A DNA stretch of 43,877 bases from Gammaproteobacteria bacterium (lineage in GTDB: Bacteria > Pseudomonadota > Gammaproteobacteria > Pseudomonadales > Balneatricaceae), in assembly GCA_028598985.1 (NCBI GenBank), contig JAQRMV010000010.1:1-43877 (forward strand), in the 5' to 3' direction. The position numbers were made by a program, and so were the translations under genes. Numbering within the stretch: position 1 is the first letter of the stretch; each line of letters starts with the position of its first letter. The notes under the pieces are model-generated. The model did not search any database. It saw only the letters and a list, made by a program, of their open reading frames with translations, and was not told the DNA's origin. Below, piece by piece: positions 20,746 to 30,905 of this stretch.

Positions 20746-22314
20746 TTAAGCTCCAGACGCTAAAGTTGATTGCTCATGGGAACCCGCCATCATCAAGCCA
20801 ATTTCTTCTCGAGAGAGCTCTGAGGCAGGATATATTGGCGACAATTGCCCACGCGACATCACCGCAATAGTGTCGGCTAATTCAAAAATTTCATCCAAGT
20901 CCTGACTAATGATCAATATTGCACTGCCCTGACGAGACAAATCGATAACTGCTTGACGAATCAGTGCAGCTGCGCCGGCATCTACACCCCAAGTGGGTTG
21001 GTTAATGACTAGTATTTTGGGCTGTCGATTAAGTTCTCTTCCAACTACAAATTTTTGTAAATTACCGCCCGACAAAGACCCCGCTACTGCATCTTCTTTA
21101 GACTTGCGAACATCGTAGTCTAAACCGATGGTCTGGTTGAGTTGATCTAACTGACTACGATCGATGCCTATCCAGCCCCGATTTAAAGGAGCATTAGTGT
21201 CGTTACACGCGTGGCGTGATAAGAGTATATTATCGGTTAGAGTTAAATGTTCAACTGCGCCGTGACCCATACGTTCTTCTGGAACAAATGCGGCTCCCAA
21301 ACAGCGACGCTGATTAATAGTTAGTGTATTACAGTTTTCGCCAAACATAATAATAGAGGTTTGATCTGGGCTTAATTCCTCGCCAGAAATGGCTGCAAAA
21401 AGTTCACCCTGGCCATTACCCGCTACACCGGCAACAGCAAGAATTTCTCCTGCTTTTACCTGCAACTGAAGGTCTACCAAGTCCACCCCAAAAGGCGTTG
21501 ATGCTTTCTGGTTAAGGTGACACAACTGTAACAATATATCTCCTACTTGATCGTTAGCTTGCCTACTGACCTGATGAACGCTACTTCCTACCATTAACTG
21601 CGCCAAAGTAGCGGCGGTTTCTTTTTGCGGATCAACTTCTGCTACTAACTTACCATGGCGCAAAATGGTGGCATCGTGACAAATTTGTTTGACTTCTTCT
21701 AAACGATGGGAAATATAGAGTACCGCACATCCTTCTTCAACCAACCGACGTAGGGTGGCAAAGAGGGCTTTAGCTTCCTGGGGAGTGAGTACCGCCGTCG
21801 GCTCATCCATAATGAGTAATTTGGGTTGCTGCAGTAAGCAACGAACTATTTCAATTCTTTGGCGCTCACCCACAGATAAATCGGCAACTAAAGCCGAAGG
21901 ATTAAGGGGCAAACCATAATCTTTAGATAGGTCGGCAATACGTTGGCTTAAATCACCTTGGCGTAACTCAACCGGTAAGGCTAGGCTTATATTTTCCGCT
22001 ACGGTAAGCGCTTCAAACAGTGAAAAGTGCTGAAATACCATGCCAATACCCAGTTCTCTAGCATGGGCTGGGCTAGCGATAGACACATCTTTACCTTGCC
22101 AATGAATACTGCCAGATGAGGGCTGCAGGGCACCATACATCATTTTAACTAAGGTCGATTTACCTGCACCATTTTCCCCAAGCAAGGCGTGAACTTTGCC
22201 GGCTTTGATGGACAAATTGATACTGTCATTGGCATAAAAATCACCAAATTTCTTAGTGATTTCAGTGACTTGAAGGAGCGCCAGTGATGCATGATTATTA
22301 GATTTATTAGGCAT
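20746..22314 (-). CDS. ABC transporter ATP-binding protein (tandem ATPase, YufO-like)
   Basis: 522 aa; ALLGENGAGKSTLVKMMYG, LSVGERQRIEIVRCL, second half GSLSGGNLQKFVVGREL. Confidence 0.95.
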   Translation of the reverse strand: MPNKSNNHASLALLQVTEITKKFGDFYANDSINLSIKAGKVHALLGENGAGKSTLVKMMYGALQPSSGSIHWQGKDVSIASPAHARELGIGMVFQHFSLFEALTVAENISLALPVELRQGDLSQRIADLSKDYGLPLNPSALVADLSVGERQRIEIVRCLLQQPKLLIMDEPTAVLTPQEAKALFATLRRLVEEGCAVLYISHRLEEVKQICHDATILRHGKLVAEVDPQKETAATLAQLMVGSSVHQVSRQANDQVGDILLQLCHLNQKASTPFGVDLVDLQLQVKAGEILAVAGVAGNGQGELFAAISGEELSPDQTSIIMFGENCNTLTINQRRCLGAAFVPEERMGHGAVEHLTLTDNILLSRHACNDTNAPLNRGWIGIDRSQLDQLNQTIGLDYDVRKSKEDAVAGSLSGGNLQKFVVGRELNRQPKILVINQPTWGVDAGAAALIRQAVIDLSRQGSAILIISQDLDEIFELADTIAVMSRGQLSPIYPASELSREEIGLMMAGSHEQSTLASGA

Positions 22315-22420
22315 AATATCCCAGCATTGAAAAAGTACTCAATAGAGTGTACCCGTATAATGATGAAGGTCAATAAAAAACTGACTAGTTGGTTAGGTTT
22401 TCAAGAAATTGCTACTCTCT

Positions 22421-25360
22421 TTAAACTTTATAAACTTCAAAGTCACTAAAATAAGCATGTTTACTTAGCTCTGCAGGCGCCACCACCGCTTCTGAGGGTT
22501 TAACACCTTGTAAGTAGTCCTTAGCAACACGCTGCAAGCCATTTAGATCAACGGCTAATATTGAGGCCCTAAAGGCTTGTCGTATAGCTGGGGAGCGACC
22601 ATGCAATTGGTTCTGATAGGCCTGTAAGGCTTCACCTGCTGGTGAAGATGGCTTATCCAGGCTGCCTATTACACCTAATACTGCTTCTTCTAGGTGTTGC
22701 TCAGTTAGTTTATCAGATAATACCCAATCAACAGACGCACTAAAGTCTGCAAAAGTTTCTGCACTGCGAGGATCGCGGTAAGAATAAAACCGAAAGCATG
22801 CATTGTTATTATCTTGCCCGGCTCCGCCACCGTAAGCTCCGCCTTGTTCACGCACCGCGCGGTGTAAGAAACCATTACGTAACACTTCCCCCAGCACCAC
22901 TAATGTGGCAGCGTCTGGATGAGCGCTAGGAACCGTTGGGAAAGACCGTGCGCAGTAGTTCACTTGGGTGTTGGTGGTCCACATTTGTTGCACTGGCTTT
23001 GAGTCTGCAATGCCATCGAATGGAGTGTATTGCCAAGGCAAGCGCCCTTTAAGTTCACCTACTTGATCAATAAAGGCTTTAGTGAAAGTCTTTTGGATGT
23101 GATTTTGCTGCTGTTCCTCACCTACGCTAGCAAGCTGCAGCGACTGACTACATAACTGCTGATGAAGAGCAGTTAGTTTAGCGCATAGGTCGATTAAGTT
23201 TTGTTCTTGTGCTAATCCATCATCTAGATTTTGTAGCCACACTACGCCCTGCAAACCACTGACTTGATATTGTAAGTTTGCCCCAGCACACATATTCCTG
23301 CTGGCTGCACCCAAGGCAAAACTATGACCCGATTGGCCAACACTTTGTTGACGGCGTGAACGCAACTGCCCTACGAGTTCTTTTATACGTTGGTGTTCAT
23401 CAAAACGAACCGTCATCAATGTTTGTTTTAATAGGTCAACAATAGCTGTTTGCTGGGTAATTAAGCCTTTGGTACTGACTATAAAATAGGCATTCAAATG
23501 ATCGGCATCTGCCGCTTGGCCACGATATGAAAGGTATGCGCTAAGGCTGCCGCACACTGCAGCTTGCTGAGCTTGAACGCTTAAGTAATCTTGCTCGCCC
23601 ATGCCTAATTCTGTCATCAACTGCGCTAACAAATTAATATAAGGCAGATCTTTTTCCTCAACCTTTGGCAAATCAATAACCAACTGGTGGTATACCAATC
23701 CGTTAGTGCCAGCGGCATAAAACTCCCAGCCTAAGTCCTTATTTGAAATTGTAGGGCTGGCGATAAATTGACTGACGGGAATATCATCCCGGGTGACTTC
23801 CGGCAGAATATTTGCATCGTCTTCTTGCGACTGACGCTCGAGTAATGCCTGCGTATTATCAATCACTGTTTTACGTTGATCGTCATTCATAGCCGCTAAC
23901 ATGACCTTAAGACGCAACTGTTCTGCGGCGTCTTTACGGGCTGACATTTGCTCATCTGGCGCAAGGGTAAGCCGTACTTGGTGGACATTATCTAACAGTA
24001 ATTCTTGTATCAAATTGGGAATAAAATGACGGTTTTTGATGCCTTCGGCCAACTCAGCAAGTACTGGGTCTAAATTGAGCGCAGCTAAAGCATCTCCACC
24101 ATGAATAGCAGCAGGCAAGGCACTTAAAATAAGCTGCATGCCAAAGGGGTATCCATCGCCGCCAATTTCACGTTGACCCAGCTCAAGTTGATGCAAAGCA
24201 GCCTCAACTTCACTTTGCGCCACCCCATCATCGACCACTTTTTTTAAGCAGTTCATCACCAAGGTTTCAAACTGTTCTGCATCGGCAGGTTCTGCACCTT
24301 CTAAGCCACAAACAAAGGTCATTTCTTTGTTGGAATCTTCTAAACCACAAAGGGGTGATGGCCCCGTCCCTATACCACAGGTCTCAAGCTCTTTGCGCAG
24401 CGGGGACGCACTATTATCAAGCAACACCCGGGATAACAAATTAGCCTGCATCTGTTGCTTTAAGTCCGTGCTATGGCCAAGCAACCAACCTAATACCAAG
24501 TGGCTTTTAGCATGTTCATCATTGGCGGCACAAGGGTAACTTTCTTGTATTTTTAATGGACTGAAGTAGCGTTTTTCATCGGCCACAAACAAGTCGATCT
24601 TCTGTTCACTAAAGCGATGTAGTGCGTGTTTTTCAAACGACTCTTGATGTGTGGCCGCGCTTATATCTCCACTGGTCATAAAGATCGCATTAGATGGGTG
24701 ATAATGGCGTTGATAAAAAGCCAATAACTGTTCGTGGGTTAAGTCTGGAATGTCTGCCGGTTCACCACCACTGTTAAAATGGTAGGTGGTGCTAGGGAAT
24801 AAGTACTTAGTGAGTGTTTGCCAAAGCTGACTTACAGGCGAACTCATCGCACCTTTCATTTCATTAAACACAACCCCCTTATACTCTAAACTTGGTGTAC
24901 TATTATTGGACTCAGAAAATTCAACTCGATGCCCTTCTTGGGCAAAGTCCAGTGCATCCAAACGTGCAAAAAACACAGCATCCAAGTACACCTCTAATAG
25001 ATTATTAAAGTCCTTTTTATTTTGACTCGCAAACGGATAAGCCGTCCAATCACTGCTGGTAAAAGCATTCATAAAAGTATTCAGAGAACGCCTAATCATC
25101 ATAAAAAATGGGTCGCGCACAGGGAATTTCTCACTCCCACATAAAGCCGTATGTTCAAGCACATGGGCTACACCTGACGAATCCTGAGGCATGGTTTTTA
25201 ATGCCACCAAAAATACATTTTCCGTCTGTTCACTAGACAAATGAATATGCAAGGCACCGGTGGAAATATGTTGGTATTGTTGGATGTGAATATTCAACGA
25301 AGCAATGGTTTGTTGACGCAAAAAACGGAAGCTAGAGTGTGATTGAGGTGCTGCAGACAT
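22421..25360 (-). CDS. M16C family metallopeptidase (PreP/falcilysin-like)
   Basis: 979 aa; inverted zinc motif HVLEHTALCGSEKFPVRDPFFMM, AFTSSDWTAYPF, GGAYGGGAGQDN. Confidence 0.94.
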   Translation of the reverse strand: MSAAPQSHSSFRFLRQQTIASLNIHIQQYQHISTGALHIHLSSEQTENVFLVALKTMPQDSSGVAHVLEHTALCGSEKFPVRDPFFMMIRRSLNTFMNAFTSSDWTAYPFASQNKKDFNNLLEVYLDAVFFARLDALDFAQEGHRVEFSESNNSTPSLEYKGVVFNEMKGAMSSPVSQLWQTLTKYLFPSTTYHFNSGGEPADIPDLTHEQLLAFYQRHYHPSNAIFMTSGDISAATHQESFEKHALHRFSEQKIDLFVADEKRYFSPLKIQESYPCAANDEHAKSHLVLGWLLGHSTDLKQQMQANLLSRVLLDNSASPLRKELETCGIGTGPSPLCGLEDSNKEMTFVCGLEGAEPADAEQFETLVMNCLKKVVDDGVAQSEVEAALHQLELGQREIGGDGYPFGMQLILSALPAAIHGGDALAALNLDPVLAELAEGIKNRHFIPNLIQELLLDNVHQVRLTLAPDEQMSARKDAAEQLRLKVMLAAMNDDQRKTVIDNTQALLERQSQEDDANILPEVTRDDIPVSQFIASPTISNKDLGWEFYAAGTNGLVYHQLVIDLPKVEEKDLPYINLLAQLMTELGMGEQDYLSVQAQQAAVCGSLSAYLSYRGQAADADHLNAYFIVSTKGLITQQTAIVDLLKQTLMTVRFDEHQRIKELVGQLRSRRQQSVGQSGHSFALGAASRNMCAGANLQYQVSGLQGVVWLQNLDDGLAQEQNLIDLCAKLTALHQQLCSQSLQLASVGEEQQQNHIQKTFTKAFIDQVGELKGRLPWQYTPFDGIADSKPVQQMWTTNTQVNYCARSFPTVPSAHPDAATLVVLGEVLRNGFLHRAVREQGGAYGGGAGQDNNNACFRFYSYRDPRSAETFADFSASVDWVLSDKLTEQHLEEAVLGVIGSLDKPSSPAGEALQAYQNQLHGRSPAIRQAFRASILAVDLNGLQRVAKDYLQGVKPSEAVVAPAELSKHAYFSDFEVYKV

Positions 25361-25460
25361 GTTTTTACCAATTTATAAATGCAAAAGCCACAACTGGCAA
25401 ACACCAATTATGGCAATAATTAGAGGCGAGCACTTAACTCACCACTGTAACAAGGTAGTG

Positions 25461-25490
25461 CTAGCAGTATAATTTGAAATACACTGCTAG
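25461..25490. repeat. inverted repeat CTAGCAGT-N14-ACTGCTAG
   Basis: Perfect 8-bp arms in the gap between the M16 peptidase and the Ubi hydroxylase. Confidence 0.6.
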
Positions 25491-25580
25491 AACAGTACCA
25501 TTGGATAGAATGTTAGCCCAAACTGGATTAATTTGAAATTTTATCTAATTGAACTTCTGGTTAAGGCCGATGTAGGCCTG

Positions 25581-26753
25581 CTAAATACCCATAGCGTAGC
25601 GAACAACTCGTTTTTTGAGAGGCGGTGCTTTAGCTGCAGCAAGGGTAAGGTTGCGTAACCATTTGGCGGGTGGACTGACGTTGCTAAAACCATGATGGAA
25701 TGCATCCATGCTATGGAGCATCAAGCTATTGGCGAGTTTTCTTTGTTTTTGGTAACGCTTAAGAACCATTACGCTAGACCAATCTTCGCCATTTTTATGA
25801 GCTTCTGATAACACCTGAGCAAGGCTTGCTACGTCTTGAAAACCTAAATTAACACCTTGCCCCGCCAATGGATTAATCACATGGGCGGCGTCACCAATCA
25901 ACACCATGCCTGGCGCGAAGTAGCTCTTAGCGTGTTGCTTTTGTAACCCAAACGAAGCCTTACCTGTGACTTCAATATGGCCCAGCTGAGATGGAAACTG
26001 GGCCATTATTTCATCCGCCAAAGCAGCATTAGATAACTTAGACAGTTGCCGTGCTTGGTCGGCCTGATGATACCAAACAACAGATCCGTGTTGGCCCAAT
26101 AAAGGCAAAAATGCCTGCGGGCCGGTGCTAACGAATCGTTGCCAAGTAATATCCTGTTGGCCAAGTTGGGTGTTTACAGAGGCCACCAAACACGCTTGCT
26201 GGTATTGCCCACGATTCACGCCTACACCAAAGCTTTGCCTTACTTTTGATTCTGCACCGTCTGCGCCTATAACAAGCTTTGCAGTGAGCGTTTGCCCGCT
26301 ATCCAGTGTGATGTGAGTGTGAGCATTTTGATGACGAAAACTTGAAGGAGAAGCTGGACAAATAATGTCAACGTTATTAAGTGGCCTTAGTGCTTGCCAT
26401 AGGCTCAGCTGCACTAACCGATTTTCTACAATATGCCCAAGCTCTGAAACACCCACTTGGTCCGCATTAAAGGTGAGATCTCCAAACCCTGCAACCTCCC
26501 ATACTCGCATACGTTTATAGGGGCACATACGCATACTGCTTAAGTGCTCCCATGCGTTGCACTGTTGCATCACCTGCATGCTCTTTGGGCTTAAGGCTGA
26601 GATCCTTAAATCAAAGCACTGACTTAAATCATATTCAGCGGGTGCTTGGGTTTCAATCACGGCAATAGAGAAGCCAGAGGGCGCCAGAAGAGCGGCCATC
26701 GCTGCGCCAATCATTCCACCACCACAAATCACAATGTCGTAATCACACTTCAA
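25581..26753 (-). CDS. FAD-dependent UbiH/UbiF/Coq6 family ubiquinone biosynthesis hydroxylase
   Basis: 390 aa; DIVICGGGMIGAAMAALLA, VIGADGAESKVRQ, GMVLIGDAAHVINPLAGQGVNLGFQD. Confidence 0.92.
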   Translation of the reverse strand: MKCDYDIVICGGGMIGAAMAALLAPSGFSIAVIETQAPAEYDLSQCFDLRISALSPKSMQVMQQCNAWEHLSSMRMCPYKRMRVWEVAGFGDLTFNADQVGVSELGHIVENRLVQLSLWQALRPLNNVDIICPASPSSFRHQNAHTHITLDSGQTLTAKLVIGADGAESKVRQSFGVGVNRGQYQQACLVASVNTQLGQQDITWQRFVSTGPQAFLPLLGQHGSVVWYHQADQARQLSKLSNAALADEIMAQFPSQLGHIEVTGKASFGLQKQHAKSYFAPGMVLIGDAAHVINPLAGQGVNLGFQDVASLAQVLSEAHKNGEDWSSVMVLKRYQKQRKLANSLMLHSMDAFHHGFSNVSPPAKWLRNLTLAAAKAPPLKKRVVRYAMGI

Positions 26754-26991
26754 TTTAATAGCCCTTATGTTTCTAAATTTAAATCACTGCTGCTAATTTG
26801 CATATGCTTGAGAAAAGCACTTTCTTTCCTTCGCCACATGTGGTTTATTAAAAGCACGACTTAAGCATAAGCGTATTCTTTTGCAGAGTCCAAACTGTGT
26901 ATGGTTTTGTAACTAAACACGCCCCCACAAACCTTGAGGACCTATTCTTTATTACTAAACTTTTTTAACTTTCGATAAGAAGGAATCGATT

Positions 26992-27342
26992 ATGCAAATG
27001 AACATTACTGCTCGTCACGACACCAAAGCTACAGATGCTGTAAAAGAACGTATTATGGCCAAGCTGCAGAAAAATGAAAGCCACTTCGATCACATAACCA
27101 ACATTCAAGTCACAATGGACAAAGAAGGTAATCAAGACCTTGCTGAAGCCACTCTCCACCTAGACACTGGCCACGAAATATTTGCCAAGGCCAAAGGCGA
27201 TAACATGTTCAGTGCTATCGACGCCCTAAGTTCCAAAATAGAAACTCAACTTCAAAAAGCAAAGTCTAAAACACAAACCCGCAAGGGTATTGATAAGGGT
27301 ATGCGTATGCCGCCAGACGAACCGGATGAGGAAGTCGCTTAA
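26992..27342 (+). CDS. hpf: ribosome hibernation promoting factor, short HPF/RaiA family
   Basis: 116 aa; MQMNITARHDTKATDAVKERI, AEATLHLDTGHEIFAKAKGDNMFSAIDALSSKIETQLQKAK. Confidence 0.9.
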   Translation: MQMNITARHDTKATDAVKERIMAKLQKNESHFDHITNIQVTMDKEGNQDLAEATLHLDTGHEIFAKAKGDNMFSAIDALSSKIETQLQKAKSKTQTRKGIDKGMRMPPDEPDEEVA

Positions 27343-27360
27343 ATTCGCACTTTAAGTATT

Positions 27361-27807
27361 TTAATCCAACTGTTCTGCAAACGTAGTGTAGGTCTCATGA
27401 TCGTTAATGCCTAAAGCGGATGCAGAACACAACGCCATAGGGTCTTCCGCAAGATCCTTTGGCACCACCACTAACCCATCACTAAACGACACTACTTTTA
27501 AACCTACCTTATGGCAATGAGCAAACACTTTTTCTAGCGCATGCACCACTTGTTCTTGGTCTTTTATTAACCGCTCTCTAGGTATTTCATTATGGGCCGG
27601 GGGTTTATATTTAAATTGTTTTAAAACTTGTTTTTGATCATCCATCATCAATAACAAAACATCGTTCCAGCGCCATTGTTCTAATAACCGCTTACAAAAT
27701 AAAAACTGCCCTACTTCCGTACAATGAACGCGATCCCCTGCACGTAATTGGCGTAGCTCATCATGCATTTGCTGGTGTGTAGACTTAAGGTTTATTTCTA
27801 TGTGCAT
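27361..27807 (-). CDS. hypothetical protein
   Basis: 148 aa uninterrupted ORF filling the gap convergent to hpf; no family recognised. Confidence 0.6.
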   Translation of the reverse strand: MHIEINLKSTHQQMHDELRQLRAGDRVHCTEVGQFLFCKRLLEQWRWNDVLLLMMDDQKQVLKQFKYKPPAHNEIPRERLIKDQEQVVHALEKVFAHCHKVGLKVVSFSDGLVVVPKDLAEDPMALCSASALGINDHETYTTFAEQLD

Positions 27808-28016
27808 TACAGGCGTTTTTCCCTAATATTTGGTCAGTTAGTTTAACAAACCTCAGCTCCAAGTCGACAAATTAGACGAATATCTAGCAAGACTAGCTAG
27901 TATTGATTGAAACTCTGTTAAAGAAGAGCCAAAATAAGTCGGTATATGAACAGTCGGTCATTTTCACAGACGTTAAAGTGACTTTTCACAGGACAGATTA
28001 AATAAGAGGAAATGCA

Positions 28017-29669
28017 GTGGAACGTGAATCTATGGAGTTCGACGTTGTTATCGTTGGCGCTGGTCCATCCGGCCTAGCAACCGCATGTAAACTACTTCAG
28101 TTGGCACAAGAAAAAGAGCAAGAGTTAAGTGTCTGCGTCGTTGAAAAGGGCTCTGAAGTGGGCGCGCACATTTTATCTGGCGCCATACTTGAACCCACCG
28201 CCCTTAACGAGCTTTTCCCAGATTGGCAGTCCATGGGTGCACCCTTAACGACGCCCGTTGTAAAAGATGAAATGCATATCCTTACCAGCGCAACAGGCGG
28301 TCTTGCCATGCCAGGTTTTGCAATCCCTAAACCCATGCACAACGATGGCAATTACATCGTTAGTTTGGGCAATGTTTGTCGATGGTTAGCAGAACAAGCC
28401 GAAAGCTTAGGCGCTGAAGTATTCCCAGGTTTTGCCGCCGCAGAAATTCTTTACCACGAAGATGGCAGCGTAAAAGGTATCGCTACAGGCGACATGGGAG
28501 TCAGCGAAGTAGGCGAACACAAAGACAGTTACATGCAAGGTATGGAGTTACATGCCAAATATACCGTATTTTCAGAAGGTTGCCGCGGTCATTTAGGCAA
28601 GCAACTGATTGAACAATTTAAACTAGATGAAGGCACCACTAGTCAGCATTATGGCATTGGTATTAAAGAGTTGTGGGACATTGATCCGACTAAACACCAG
28701 CCAGGCTTAGTAGTTCATGGCTCTGGTTGGCCATTAACCAAAGGCGCTAACGGTGGATTTTTTCTTTACCACGGCGACAACAACCAAGTGACCGTAGGCC
28801 TTATTATTGATTTGAGTTATGACAACCCCCACTTAAGTCCATTTGACGAATTTCAACGACTAAAACACCACCCAGTATTAAAGCAGTACCTTGAAGGAGG
28901 TACTCGTGTTTCCTATGGTGCCCGTGCCGTTGAAAAAGGCGGATTATTTGCCCTTCCAAAAATGACCCTCCCAGGAGCCATGGTGATTGGATGTGACGCT
29001 GGTACTATGAACTTCGCTAAAATCAAAGGCAGCCACACTGCGATGAAATCAGGTATGTTAGCTGCTGAAACTTTGTTTGCCACCTTAAGCAATGGTGATG
29101 AAGGCAAACAGGACCTAGTGGCCTACGACGAAAACTTCAAACAATCATGGTTGTATGAAGAACTGTATAAAGCCCGTAACTTTGGTGCTGCAATGCATAA
29201 ATTTGGCATGTGGCTAGGCGGCACTTTTAATTGGATCGATCAGAATATTTTTGGTGGCAAGCTGCCTATTAGTATTAAGGACAATACTCCAGACTATGCT
29301 CAGCTGAAGTTAGCTGCAGATATGCCTATGATCGACTACCCTAAACCCGATGGTGTGATTAGTTTCGATAAGCTTTCTTCTGTGTTTTTGTCGGGTACTA
29401 ATCATGAAGAAGATCAACCTTGTCATTTAACTCTGAAGGACGCCAGTTTACCTTTAGGGTTAAATCTGACTCAATGGAACGAACCTGCACAACGATACTG
29501 CCCGGCTGGAGTTTATGAAATTGTTGAGAATGAAGACGGTTCTCAAAAGTTCCAAATTAACAGCCAAAACTGTGTGCATTGTAAAACTTGTGATATTAAA
29601 GACCCTAGTCAAAATATCACTTGGGTGGTACCAGAAGGAGCCGGCGGCCCTAACTACCCCAACATGTAG
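28017..29669 (+). CDS. electron transfer flavoprotein-ubiquinone oxidoreductase
   Basis: 550 aa; DVVIVGAGPSGLATACKLLQ, GAHILSGAILEP, C-terminal 4Fe-4S region NCVHCKTCDIKDPSQNITWVVPEGAGGPNYPNM; GTG start. Confidence 0.95.
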   Translation: MERESMEFDVVIVGAGPSGLATACKLLQLAQEKEQELSVCVVEKGSEVGAHILSGAILEPTALNELFPDWQSMGAPLTTPVVKDEMHILTSATGGLAMPGFAIPKPMHNDGNYIVSLGNVCRWLAEQAESLGAEVFPGFAAAEILYHEDGSVKGIATGDMGVSEVGEHKDSYMQGMELHAKYTVFSEGCRGHLGKQLIEQFKLDEGTTSQHYGIGIKELWDIDPTKHQPGLVVHGSGWPLTKGANGGFFLYHGDNNQVTVGLIIDLSYDNPHLSPFDEFQRLKHHPVLKQYLEGGTRVSYGARAVEKGGLFALPKMTLPGAMVIGCDAGTMNFAKIKGSHTAMKSGMLAAETLFATLSNGDEGKQDLVAYDENFKQSWLYEELYKARNFGAAMHKFGMWLGGTFNWIDQNIFGGKLPISIKDNTPDYAQLKLAADMPMIDYPKPDGVISFDKLSSVFLSGTNHEEDQPCHLTLKDASLPLGLNLTQWNEPAQRYCPAGVYEIVENEDGSQKFQINSQNCVHCKTCDIKDPSQNITWVVPEGAGGPNYPNM

Positions 29670-29701
29670 TTTTTTGCATTAGCAGTTCCTTTTTTGCGTA
29701 G

Positions 29702-29735
29702 AGTTGGTTAAATTCATCATTATATTTAATCAGCT
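29702..29735. repeat. inverted repeat AGTTGGTTAAAT-N10-ATTTAATCAGCT, candidate operator or hairpin before the tmpA-like gene
   Basis: 12-bp arms, 10/12 Watson-Crick; the other two pairs are G-U in RNA. Ends 20 nt before the start codon. Confidence 0.5.
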
Positions 29736-29755
29736 CTATTTATTAAGGAACCCAC

Positions 29756-30904
29756 ATGCAGATGACTTCCTTTTCTCTAACTTCTGATCAACTCACCATT
29801 CAATGGCAAGACGGTAACACCAGTAACTTAAATGCCATGTGGTTAAGGGATCACTGTCAACTGCCCTGCTGTAAAGATGCCCATAGTGGCCAACGTCTGC
29901 TCAACATCACCGACATTCCTTTTGACCTGACACTTGACTCAGCAAAGCGACATGGAAACCATACATTAGATCTTGTGTTTTCTAATCAACAACACAATTA
30001 CACTCACCAATCCAGTTATGACCTAAAGTGGCTAAGACAGCATTGCTATCACCTCAATACAGCCTCTGACGACAGGAGTGAGGCCTCCAAGACCCTATGG
30101 TTAGGCAATCATTTTAAACAATCTAACGAAGTGAGTTATCCACAATTAATTAAAAATTCAAAATTGAAGTATGAAGCTTTGAGACTGTTTTCTAAATACG
30201 GTTTCACACGCTTTGTACAGGTTCCTATTGCAGAAAAAAGTCTTCTGAGTGTGATTCAACAATTTGGCTTTCCTAGGGTCACTAATTATGGTGAGTTATT
30301 TGAAGTAAAAACCGCGATAAACGCAAATAATCTAGCCTTTACCAACCTAGGCTTAGGCTGTCATACCGACAACCCCTATCGAGATCCTGTTCCAAGTGTT
30401 CAACTGCTGCACTGTTTAAGCAATTCTGCCGACGGCGGAGATTCCATTCTAATTGACGGATTTATGGCCGCTGCTATATTAAGAGATGAACAGCCTGAGT
30501 TATTTAAGTGCCTGTGCGAGACTCACATTCAATATCGTTTTTCAGACTCAAGTACAGATTTACGCTCAAGAGTGCCGATGATTGAAGTGAATGATCGACA
30601 AGAGATCTGTAAAGTTCGTTTTAATAATCGTTCCATTGCGCCTATTAAGCTTGCGCCTGAAAAAATGCGTCTATTTTATAATGCCTATCGTGCCTTTGCA
30701 GAAATATTACAATTGGAACACTTACAACTTAGTTATAAAATGAATCCAGGCGATTTGGTGATGTTCGACAATACTAGAATCATGCATGCACGAAAGGCAT
30801 TCGGGTCTGATGGCGACAGACACCTGCAAGGCGCCTATGCAGACCTAGATGGGCTGTATAGTTGTATGTACAACCTAGCACCCACACACAATCAAGGGCG
30901 TTAA
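29756..30904 (+). CDS. tmpA: Fe(II)/2-oxoglutarate dioxygenase, gamma-butyrobetaine hydroxylase-like, candidate TmpA
   Basis: 382 aa; N-terminal GBBH_N/DUF971-type WLRDHCQLPCCKDAHSGQR, TauD-type iron site LGCHTDNPYRDPVP and FDNTRIMHARKAF; 1 nt gap to an HD-domain oxygenase. The symbol is an inference from this pairing. Confidence 0.75.
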   Translation: MQMTSFSLTSDQLTIQWQDGNTSNLNAMWLRDHCQLPCCKDAHSGQRLLNITDIPFDLTLDSAKRHGNHTLDLVFSNQQHNYTHQSSYDLKWLRQHCYHLNTASDDRSEASKTLWLGNHFKQSNEVSYPQLIKNSKLKYEALRLFSKYGFTRFVQVPIAEKSLLSVIQQFGFPRVTNYGELFEVKTAINANNLAFTNLGLGCHTDNPYRDPVPSVQLLHCLSNSADGGDSILIDGFMAAAILRDEQPELFKCLCETHIQYRFSDSSTDLRSRVPMIEVNDRQEICKVRFNNRSIAPIKLAPEKMRLFYNAYRAFAEILQLEHLQLSYKMNPGDLVMFDNTRIMHARKAFGSDGDRHLQGAYADLDGLYSCMYNLAPTHNQGR

Positions 30905-30905
30905 T

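Noticed and set aside
17601-22314. ABC cluster as a novel transporter or defence-linked ABC system
   Set aside because: Order and motifs are those of ordinary BMP-type nucleoside ABC transporters.
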